Below are positions 9,024 to 16,429 of a stretch of DNA of 62,898 bases, piece by piece. Origin of the DNA: JBJXHC01 sp046160825. Lineage in GTDB: Bacteria; Bacteroidota; Ignavibacteria; UBA10030; UBA6906. The notes under the pieces are model-generated. The model was not told the DNA's origin, did no database searches, and saw only the letters and a program-made list of their open reading frames with translations. The stretch is taken from the NCBI GenBank assembly GCA_046160825.1, contig JBJXHC010000028.1:1-62898 (forward strand), in the 5' to 3' direction. Numbering within the stretch: the stretch's first letter is position 1; every line of letters begins with the position of its first letter. The position numbers and the translations under genes are program-made.

Positions 9024-9076
9024 TGAGTTTCAAAAAAAACTCTTTGCGGTCTTTGGGCCTTTGCGTGAGACCCTAA
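9024..9076 (+). repeat. Right copy of the TTTGCG-type interspersed repeat
   Basis: The copy begins TGAGTTTCAAA and ends GGCCTTTGCGTGAGACCCTAA, in direct orientation to the copy at 8765-8822. The inner part differs by a few bases (CTCTTTGCGGTCTTTGG against TTCTTTGCGACCCTTGC). Related CTTGGCG/TTTGCG sequences recur at 55908-55955 and 56858-56920. Confidence 0.8.
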
Positions 9077-9165
9077 TCTTTACACCAGAATCCGATTTTC
9101 GTAATCCACACTCACATCAACCCGACCTGAAGGGCAGGCAGGTTGAATCAATAGGAGGTTCCCCT

Positions 9166-12100
9166 ATGAAACATCTATCACGGTTTGTTTTTCTCGCCGC
9201 CATGTTGATGGCAACGGTTGTGCCGTCTGCCTTTGGGCAGGTGTACAACGATGTTATTATCAACGAGTTTGCAGTCAACCCGGCGTCAGGAGATGGTAAA
9301 GAGTTCGTTGAGCTATTAGTAACAAAGCTTGGCGGATTGGACATGCGCAATTGGGCGCTTTCCGATCTCTCGACAAAGGGTCCGGCGGGTGCTGGGACTG
9401 AGGGTCGCCTCATTATTCCGAACACAGCATTGTTCTCGAATGTCGCCCGCGGAACGCGTATTGTTCTTGTTTACACCACACCCATTGCCAATGTCAATGA
9501 GTTCGGTGCTGAAGACTTGGATGCTTCAGACAGCACCATTATCCTTTTCTCTGATGTACTTGGAGGAACAGCAGTTTCGCAAGGTGTGATCGACAATTCC
9601 ACGAACGAGAACATCGTACTGCTGACCGATAGCACCGCTTCTGCTGTCACGATAGACTACGTGGCAACAGGGACAAATGTCAGCCAGCCAAACTACCCCG
9701 ATGCGATCTGGGCAAGCCCAAACCTCGCAGGTGGCTCGAATCTTTATTTCTTTACAAATAATGCCGGCGGAGGGTTGATTAACGACACAAGCTCCTCGGG
9801 CTGGACGGCAAATGCTGCAATGGCCGGTAGGACCCCCGGAGAATTGAACGTTGGTCAGGCTTTGCCCGGTGGCGGAATCTCTGACGGCGCCGGTACGGCG
9901 ACACTCGTCAATGCAACAGTCGGTACATACAACGGCAGTACGGTATTTCCCCGCACCACCGCCAGTCAGACAGTTACGGTGAGTGTTACCGGTACGTCCG
10001 GTGGTACAATTGATAAAGTAAGTCTTACGGTTCCCGCAACATGGGGAACATACAGCAGCGGAAACGTGAGCATGGGTGGTGGATTCAGCGGCTCACTTTC
10101 TTTTCTCGGTAATGTCATTACCGTGAACGGTGCCGCCCTCGGTACAACAGCCGGGACGATTACCATTACAGGACTCACTTCATCAAATCCTGTTGGTGCA
10201 GGACTGAGCGGTAACGAGCAGTGGATTGTGAAGACGGCAATTGCTGCCGGAACACTTACGAACATCGCGGCTTCACCTTCTTCCCATACGATTATTCCCA
10301 TCCAGAACCTCCGCACAGGCGGTACCGACGGCTTTGGTAACAGTGACGCGGGTCTTACACCTGTATTGAACAACACCACGGTTGCAGTGCTCGGTATTAT
10401 CACGGTTCCGAACCGTGTACTTGCGGAAACAACATCCACGAGCATCGTTATCCAGGATGGCAATTTCGGTTTACAGGTATTTCGTAGTGCAACACAGAGC
10501 CATACGACTCTCTTGCTTGGAAACTCCATCACCGTGAAGGGCACCATCACCGCATTCAACGGTAACACGGAAATCGTTCCAGCGTCGATAACTTCCCCAA
10601 ACCTCTTCAACCACGGAGCGGCATCACTTCCTTCTGCGCAGATACTCACCAGTGCACTGGCAATCGCTGAATCGACGGAATCACGGTTGGTGAAAATCAA
10701 TTCTGTGAACTGGGATTCAGCCGGGCAGGTATGGGAGGCGACATCAGCGAGCAGCGCGGACAACAATTTCAAGACCGGCGCCGATGCAGGAACGGCGTAT
10801 TTTAATTTCGTCAATACAATGGTCGGCAATGCGATTCCGGCCTCTTCACCGATAACAGGAGTGGTGTATCATCGTTCAGACCAGACCGGTGGAGGTCAAC
10901 TCGCCCATAAGATTGCTCCCCGCAATGCCCTTGATCTTGGACAGGATCCGGCTGACGGAACGGGCACGGCGTCAATTGTGCCTCTGGGTCGAGTAGCAAA
11001 TCAAGTCGCAGTGGGTGAGACACTCACTGTCACAGGCGATGGAGTCAACACGCTTGGTGGTGCAAGCGTCACGATTCCCTCAAGCTGGACGTGGAACGGA
11101 TCGTCATATTCACTCTCTGGCGCGGGATTCGGATCGGCAACCTCCGCTGTGACTGGCGATGGTTCAGGTGGCAATCCGTGGGTCATCACGGTATCGAATG
11201 CATCAGTCACCAATGTCAACACGGGCCTTATCCGTATTCAAAACCTCGGTACCCCAGTAGCGGCCGGGGTGACGACATTCCTTACAAAAACACGCGGTAC
11301 AAGCGGTACGCTTGGCGGCATCACCACTTCACCGACGGTGAACATTGGTAGTGCCTTTGAAGCCGTTGCTTCGGGTAACTGGAGCAACACGGCAACATGG
11401 GCAGGCGGAGCAGTTCCAACGGCATCTGATGATGTAACACTCTCCACACTCGGTGTTACGGTGACAATTGATATTTCGAACGCCGTGTGTAATAACCTGA
11501 CGCTCACCGGAAGCGGAACTGCTTCCAACTCAGGACCGATGTTGCAATTCGATGCATCCGGCACAAAGCAATTGACAGTGAACGGCAGTGTCTCTGTCTC
11601 AGGCGGAAGCGGCGGCGGTGGCGGTGATCGCGGTGGCCGTCCAAAGCTCACGTCAAACGGCAACACTTCTGCAACACTCATTGTGAAGAAGAACATCACT
11701 TCGACATCCAGCAACTCAACAACAAATGATAATGCCGGTTTCAACATGAATGAAGGGACCGTGAAGCTGACCGGAACAACAGCGGATACTCTCCGCTTTG
11801 GTGCCGGTGTACGTCTCGGGAACCTTGAAGTCGGGGATGGTGTGGGCGCAAAAACCGTATTGACCAATCCAACAACAAACATGACCATGGCCGTTGTCAG
11901 TATCACGGTCAAGCAAAATGCGACTCTGTGGATCGGTACGGAATCCAATACGAGTGTTGTCACTGTTGGCAACGGGTTCACGTCGGGTATTCCCACGATG
12001 ACTGGTGGCATCAATGTTGAGACGGGGGCCAGTCTGCGGGTGCTCGAGTCCACGGCAGGATTTGTCGCATCGAATATTTATCTCAACGGTGGCGGGATCA

Positions 12101-13902
12101 TCAATAATGGAACAATTGATCTGCTCAGCGCCGCAGCACCTGAGGCGCTTACGGGTTGTGTGTTCCATGTGAGCTTTGGCGGGTTCTCACAGTCAACTCC
12201 GAGTGTCGCTCAATCTGTGAGTGGATCGGCTGCCGGGACATTCGCCAATGTGAAAGTGGATTCCGCCCACGTCGTCACATTCAATCAGGATATGACAATC
12301 TCCAATGGCTACAAGTTGACGATTGGAAACGGGACAATTGCCGAGACCGCGGGTAACACGGTTTCCGGCGTTGTTGAGGCAACGCGTAACGTGGGACTAT
12401 CGCTCGAAAACTTCGGCGGCATGGGATTGGAAATCGACGCCGATGTTGCACCCGGCTCGACAGTCGCCACACGCACAACGGGCACCGCGGTCTCGGGTTC
12501 TGTTGTCCGGTACTTTAATATTGCACCGACGGTGAACTCCGGCCTGAACGCGGCTCTGAATTACTATTATGATGACAGCGAACTGAACGGCAACGTGGAA
12601 GCAAACCTCACTCTCCATAAGTCCACAGATGCAGGTGTGTCATGGACGAATGAGGGGGGAACGGTGACACCGGCGTCAAACAAGATTGCACTTGCCGGTG
12701 TGAATTCGCTTTCGCGCTGGGTTGCCTCGGACCATACGCTCAGCGGCTTCTCTGTGAATGTCAGCATCGCCACGGGTTGGAATATGATCTCGAACCCCGT
12801 CACCGCCACGAATGATTCCGTGCGTGACCTCTACCCGACATCGTCGTTCGACTACGCATTTTCCTTTTCTCCCTCAGCAGGCTATCAGCAAAGCGGTGTA
12901 TTGGAGAATGGCGTTGGATACTGGGGGAAATTCCCCGGTGACGTAAGCCAGAACATCAGCGGCTTCCCGCGTGATCTCGACTCCATTCCTGTCCAAACAG
13001 GATGGAATATGATCGGTTCGATATCCACATCGGTCGATACTTCAACAATTATCAGCGTACCGGGCGGCATTCGCTCGTCACAGTACTTCGGTTACAGTGC
13101 CGGTTACACGGCTGCGCAAAACATCGTTCCGGGCAAGGCGTATTGGGTGAAGGCGAGCGCTCCGGGCGTGCTTATCCTGGACAGTCCATCTCCTTCAAGG
13201 CCTGCGAAACCTGCAACGCGCAATCCGTTGGAAGGATTCTCCACACTCACCATCACGGATAAGAATGGTGCCAGCCAGACGCTCTTTCTGGGCGCCGATG
13301 AATCGCTTCCCGTGGATATGTTTGAAATGCCGCCTCACGGACCGGAAGGTGTGTTTGATGCACGCTTTACCTCCAACAGGATGGTGGAAGTGTATGCGAA
13401 GAATTCACAGAACGCACGATACACCGTGGACATGCGCGCAACAGCATATCCGCTCATCGTTTCATGGGAAGTAAAGGGTGAGAGGAAGTTCATGTTGAGC
13501 GATGGTGCTTCGTTGGAGAAGGCAATGGTCGGTGTGGGTCAGGTTGCGATTGCCAGCGGATCGGTGAAGCGCCTTACAGTGTCCACCAGCTCCAATGAAA
13601 TCCCGACGGAATTTTCGTTGCAACAGAACTATCCGAACCCGTTCAACCCGGCAACAACAATCAGCTTTGGCCTTCCGGCGGAAGCACGCGTCACGCTGCG
13701 GGTGTTCAATCTCCTTGGTCAGCAGGTTGCAGAAGTCGCCGGTGGAATAATGGCGGCAGGTTTCCATGAATTTGCCTGGGAAGGTAAGTCGTCATTCGGA
13801 GCTCAGGCAGGAAGCGGCGTATATTTCTATAAGTTGGATGCAACCTCCACGGAAACCGGACAACGGTACTCCGAAGTGCGTAAGATGGTGTTGTTGAAGT
13901 AG
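9166..13902 (+). CDS. Secreted lamin-tail/OB-fold/beta-repeat protein with GWN-YWVK, MPP and sorting-tail modules
   Basis: The start at ATG 9166 is set by AGGAGG 7 nt upstream; the frame is open further upstream without support. The 1578-residue product has a signal peptide (1-24, ending FGQ), then a lamin-tail domain (about 25-150: DVIINEFAVNP, GKEFVELLV, LDMRNWALSD). A bacterial OB-fold segment (about 378-478: VAVLGIITVP, SIVIQDGNFGLQVF, SITVKGTITAF) is flanked by two similar beta-rich segments. Next comes a G8-like 'GNWSNTATWAGGAVP' region from about 733 with a Gly/Ser run. The C-terminal part is ordered: GWN-YWVK module (about 1192-1341), MPP domain (about 1355-1468), then a type A sorting domain (QNYPNPFNPATTI, ending RKMVLLK). 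It is probably a large cell-surface structural or adhesion protein; no catalytic residues are evident. Confidence 0.85.
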   Translation: MKHLSRFVFLAAMLMATVVPSAFGQVYNDVIINEFAVNPASGDGKEFVELLVTKLGGLDMRNWALSDLSTKGPAGAGTEGRLIIPNTALFSNVARGTRIVLVYTTPIANVNEFGAEDLDASDSTIILFSDVLGGTAVSQGVIDNSTNENIVLLTDSTASAVTIDYVATGTNVSQPNYPDAIWASPNLAGGSNLYFFTNNAGGGLINDTSSSGWTANAAMAGRTPGELNVGQALPGGGISDGAGTATLVNATVGTYNGSTVFPRTTASQTVTVSVTGTSGGTIDKVSLTVPATWGTYSSGNVSMGGGFSGSLSFLGNVITVNGAALGTTAGTITITGLTSSNPVGAGLSGNEQWIVKTAIAAGTLTNIAASPSSHTIIPIQNLRTGGTDGFGNSDAGLTPVLNNTTVAVLGIITVPNRVLAETTSTSIVIQDGNFGLQVFRSATQSHTTLLLGNSITVKGTITAFNGNTEIVPASITSPNLFNHGAASLPSAQILTSALAIAESTESRLVKINSVNWDSAGQVWEATSASSADNNFKTGADAGTAYFNFVNTMVGNAIPASSPITGVVYHRSDQTGGGQLAHKIAPRNALDLGQDPADGTGTASIVPLGRVANQVAVGETLTVTGDGVNTLGGASVTIPSSWTWNGSSYSLSGAGFGSATSAVTGDGSGGNPWVITVSNASVTNVNTGLIRIQNLGTPVAAGVTTFLTKTRGTSGTLGGITTSPTVNIGSAFEAVASGNWSNTATWAGGAVPTASDDVTLSTLGVTVTIDISNAVCNNLTLTGSGTASNSGPMLQFDASGTKQLTVNGSVSVSGGSGGGGGDRGGRPKLTSNGNTSATLIVKKNITSTSSNSTTNDNAGFNMNEGTVKLTGTTADTLRFGAGVRLGNLEVGDGVGAKTVLTNPTTNMTMAVVSITVKQNATLWIGTESNTSVVTVGNGFTSGIPTMTGGINVETGASLRVLESTAGFVASNIYLNGGGIINNGTIDLLSAAAPEALTGCVFHVSFGGFSQSTPSVAQSVSGSAAGTFANVKVDSAHVVTFNQDMTISNGYKLTIGNGTIAETAGNTVSGVVEATRNVGLSLENFGGMGLEIDADVAPGSTVATRTTGTAVSGSVVRYFNIAPTVNSGLNAALNYYYDDSELNGNVEANLTLHKSTDAGVSWTNEGGTVTPASNKIALAGVNSLSRWVASDHTLSGFSVNVSIATGWNMISNPVTATNDSVRDLYPTSSFDYAFSFSPSAGYQQSGVLENGVGYWGKFPGDVSQNISGFPRDLDSIPVQTGWNMIGSISTSVDTSTIISVPGGIRSSQYFGYSAGYTAAQNIVPGKAYWVKASAPGVLILDSPSPSRPAKPATRNPLEGFSTLTITDKNGASQTLFLGADESLPVDMFEMPPHGPEGVFDARFTSNRMVEVYAKNSQNARYTVDMRATAYPLIVSWEVKGERKFMLSDGASLEKAMVGVGQVAIASGSVKRLTVSTSSNEIPTEFSLQQNYPNPFNPATTISFGLPAEARVTLRVFNLLGQQVAEVAGGIMAAGFHEFAWEGKSSFGAQAGSGVYFYKLDATSTETGQRYSEVRKMVLLK

Positions 13903-13913
13903 AGTTTTCAGTC

Positions 13914-13949
13914 ATCCTGAGGCCCGCGTTTTTTTGCGGGCCGAAGGAT
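13914..13949 (+). repeat. Palindromic interspersed element after the 9166-13902 gene
   Basis: GGCCCGC (13921-13927) pairs with GCGGGCC (13936-13942) across a loop holding seven T residues. The outer ATCCT (13914-13918) pairs with AGGAT (13945-13949), separated by a GA/GA mismatch. The form ATCCTGAGG...GAAGGAT resembles dispersed palindromes of many bacterial genomes. It might also end transcription of the upstream gene, but the T-run is in the loop, not after the stem. Confidence 0.65.
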
Positions 13950-13980
13950 CTGATTTATCATGGGTACCCACACCCGACCA

Positions 13981-14043
13981 CTCCCTTTACCAAGGGAGGG
14001 GAGGTTTGGGCGAACGGTAGGGCGACATCTTTGATACAGAGTT
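13981..14043 (+). repeat. First copy of a roughly 60-bp direct repeat
   Basis: This copy (CTCCCTTTACCAAGGGAG, then GAGGTTTGGGCG, GGGCGACAT, GATACAGAGTT) recurs in the same order at about 14164-14224 with a few differences. Its first 18 bases form a small palindrome. The gap 13903-14353 holds no convincing gene, only these repeats and hairpins. Confidence 0.8.
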
Positions 14044-14094
14044 TGTCTCAGTTCAAGAAGTAAGTATTTTATGTGCACCATCCCACCACAATTC

Positions 14095-14119
14095 ATTCTC
14101 CCCTTTTCGAGGGGAGAAT
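14095..14119 (+). repeat. Perfect 10-bp stem palindrome
   Basis: ATTCTCCCCT (14095-14104) pairs fully with AGGGGAGAAT (14110-14119) around a 5-nt loop. It lies between the two copies of the 60-bp direct repeat and inside a looser inverted pair of CCATCCCAC (near 14079) and GTGGGATGG (near 14150). Confidence 0.7.
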
Positions 14120-14163
14120 CAAAGAGGGGTGTATATAATTATGTGGGATGGTGAATTTTGGAC

Positions 14164-14224
14164 CCCCTTTCCCAAGGGAGTGAGGTTTGGGCGGACGGAA
14201 GAGCGACATTTTCGATACAGAGTT
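14164..14224 (+). repeat. Second copy of the roughly 60-bp direct repeat
   Basis: It contains CCCCTTTCCCAAGGGAG, TGAGGTTTGGGCG, GAGCGACAT and GATACAGAGTT in the same order as 13981-14043. Confidence 0.8.
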
Positions 14225-14225
14225 G

Positions 14226-14290
14226 CCCACGACTTCAGTCGTGGGATTCAAAAACAGACAACAAGATTCTGAGGAACCGCTTCAGCGGTT
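14226..14290 (+). repeat. Two hairpins with identical TTCA loops
   Basis: CCCACGAC-TTCA-GTCGTGGG (14226-14245) and AACCGC-TTCA-GCGGTT (14275-14290) are perfect stems of 8 and 6 bp sharing the same tetraloop. They lie upstream of the gene at 14354. They look like dispersed extragenic palindromes; an RNA-level role in that gene's leader is possible but unsupported. Confidence 0.65.
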
Positions 14291-14353
14291 TCATCAAGAT
14301 ACACCAAGGAAAGTGTAAGACCGGGAATCATTTTTACAAAGAGGCTGGATACG

Positions 14354-16333
14354 TTGAATCTGTTTGATACAAGATGGCGAACGCTTATTGCCGCGGCTCT
14401 GCTCGGATGCATGGTTGTGGCAACTGCTGCGTTTGTCGGCGCGTCGTCCACGAGTCCGATTGCAGCGCTGACCGGAGCTCCTTCCGAGAACCTCTGCATT
14501 GATTGCCACGCGAGTTTTCCTCTCAATAGCGGTTCCGGAGCGCTCGATATCGTTGCGCCGTCCTCGTACATTCCGAACCATGTGTATCCTATCCGGGTTC
14601 GCTTGCAACAGATCGGTCAGTCGCGGTGGGGATTCCAGATCACTTCATTGGGTCCGACGGGGAAGATGGCCGGGGCGCTCGAAGTGACTGATCAGCTACG
14701 GACTCAACCGAATTTCAGTCCATCCCTCAACAGATCCTATATCAATCATCGTTCGCTGGGTACGTTCGCAGATTCGCTCAACGGTCCGGTGGAATGGCTG
14801 ATGAATTGGCGCGCACCGTCAGCGAACATTGGTCCTGTAACGTTCTATGCAGCCGCCAATGCTGCCAACCAGAACGGCGACCCGACGGGCGATTATATTT
14901 ATTCAACTTTTCAGCAAGTCCCGCCGTTTGTTCTTGATGACACAACGATGTTCAGAAGTTTCAGACCGGAGAGTCTGATTGCGAAGAGGGCAGCCCGGCG
15001 TATTCCGGCTTCCTCTTTGTGGCAGCACACGTTTGTCAATTCCACTGGTGGGATTGTTTCGAGGCTCGAGCTCCAGTTCGAAGAACCGGTAACGCTGACG
15101 TTCTATGCTCCGTGGCCGGATATTTCAACGACTGACGGCGGGAGAACATGGGTGGTGTTCGGCCAGAAGATTCCCGACGGAGAGTCTCTTACAGTCAAGG
15201 GTGCAGGTTCTGAAGAAGGAACGGTGATTCTCGGCTGGAAGTTTGGCGATGCGCCTATGGAGTCGGGGTTCGTTCCCGCCGGACAGATATTCTTATTGGA
15301 AAGACCCAACGGCGCGAACGTGCGAGCAGAGGTATTCGAGTATGGTGGCTTTGCCCCCGGCACAATCGCGAGTGACCAACTCGGCGGACTTGTCGTCGGA
15401 AAGTCGTTCCTCCGGTTTAATAATTTCAAGTGGCGTATTAATGCGGACAGTGCCAAGTTACACGGGTGGGTGCGGCTCAGAAAGGCATCAACGTTATTCC
15501 GTTCGCTTCAAACGATGCGCAACGGGGCGTCCCATGTCGGCGAGCCGCGAGGGTTCTGCACTTTTGCCAACGGAAGGCCATTCCGCCGCCAGCAGAATAA
15601 CCTGACTCCCTTGAAAATGAGCAACCGCCTCTTCGCCGAAGCTGCTGCGTTGAAAATGAATATTGCCATGAGCGCCCTCGGAGTTGCGCCGGTCGGCTTC
15701 GGTGAATTAATTTATGAAAACAACGGTCATCCCCTTGACGAGAAAATGACACGCGAGATTTCCGAGATTGCCGACTCGCTATTGACCTACTGCGGTCATT
15801 CCTCTCAGGAGTATTATATGATTGACTCGGTTATCCGGGCAATCAACAACGCATTTTCCGGACCGATTGATACGCTCGCATTTGCAGACTCACTCGTGCT
15901 CACGGGTGTTCGCTCGTTGAGTGAAGTTCCGTTCCTCAAACCCAATCATCTCGTCCCGCCGACACATACACCCCGTGTGTATATGGAAGAATACGTGGAT
16001 GCGGAGTCGGACGATGAAGAAGGTACAGACGACGAAGCGGTTCCGGAGTTGCTCCTGCTTGCGCAATGCTATCCGAATCCGTTTAATCCTTCCACCAGCA
16101 TTCAGTTTGAGTTGCACGAATTTGCAATCACCACAGTGAAGATCTATGATCTCCTCGGTCGGGAAGTGAGAACGTTGATTGACGGTGAGGTACTATTCGA
16201 CGGGACAAATGAAGTGGTGTTCGATGGAGCCGGACTTTCCAGCGGCATTTACTTCTACCGGATTGCCACCGAATCCGTGGACGATCCATCACGGCGCAGC
16301 GAACTTGTCGGCAAAATGGTTATGCTAAAATAG
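14354..16333 (+). CDS. Secreted Reeler-like (choice-of-anchor V) single-CxxCH protein with LFAE/LTYW domain and sorting tail
   Basis: The 659-residue product uses a TTG start (14354) with GAGG about 10 nt upstream; no better start precedes the signal peptide (residues 1-30). Residues 41-60 read GAPSENLCIDCHASFPLNSG, the single c-type haem motif of choice-of-anchor V or Reeler-like domains, which extend to about 190. A central beta-rich part carries a DGGRTW sequence. Residues about 355-530 are the LFAE/LTYW domain (RLFAEAAALKMNIA, VGFGELIYENNGH, DSLLTYCG, AINNAFSGPIDTL, VPFLKPN), also found in the 19317 and 31513 genes. An acidic linker (DAESDDEEGTDDE) and a type A tail (QCYPNPFNPSTSI, GIYFYRI, GKMVMLK) complete it. 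A surface electron-transfer or binding role is possible because of the haem motif, but it is not shown. Confidence 0.8.
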   Translation: MNLFDTRWRTLIAAALLGCMVVATAAFVGASSTSPIAALTGAPSENLCIDCHASFPLNSGSGALDIVAPSSYIPNHVYPIRVRLQQIGQSRWGFQITSLGPTGKMAGALEVTDQLRTQPNFSPSLNRSYINHRSLGTFADSLNGPVEWLMNWRAPSANIGPVTFYAAANAANQNGDPTGDYIYSTFQQVPPFVLDDTTMFRSFRPESLIAKRAARRIPASSLWQHTFVNSTGGIVSRLELQFEEPVTLTFYAPWPDISTTDGGRTWVVFGQKIPDGESLTVKGAGSEEGTVILGWKFGDAPMESGFVPAGQIFLLERPNGANVRAEVFEYGGFAPGTIASDQLGGLVVGKSFLRFNNFKWRINADSAKLHGWVRLRKASTLFRSLQTMRNGASHVGEPRGFCTFANGRPFRRQQNNLTPLKMSNRLFAEAAALKMNIAMSALGVAPVGFGELIYENNGHPLDEKMTREISEIADSLLTYCGHSSQEYYMIDSVIRAINNAFSGPIDTLAFADSLVLTGVRSLSEVPFLKPNHLVPPTHTPRVYMEEYVDAESDDEEGTDDEAVPELLLLAQCYPNPFNPSTSIQFELHEFAITTVKIYDLLGREVRTLIDGEVLFDGTNEVVFDGAGLSSGIYFYRIATESVDDPSRRSELVGKMVMLK

Positions 16334-16364
16334 TGCTATCGATTTCTTTCTCAAAATAAAATCA

Positions 16365-16397
16365 AACCCCAACCCCGACTATTCACAAGTTGGGGTT
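16365..16397 (+). terminator. Weak terminator-like hairpin
   Basis: AACCCCAA (16365-16372) pairs with TTGGGGTT (16390-16397) across a 17-nt loop, about 30 bp after the upstream stop codon. The downstream tail is only moderately T-rich, so this is a candidate attenuator or terminator at best. Confidence 0.4.
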
Positions 16398-16429
16398 GTT
16401 CGTATCTGTATCAAAAAAGGAGAACTTCC

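Noticed and set aside
8383..9033. A 216-codon minus-strand frame
   Set aside because: Its C-terminal half is the complement of the satellite (FPLSAFHSPLST type) and its N-terminal half is the complement of the Lys-rich ORF and repeats; no family resemblance is visible.
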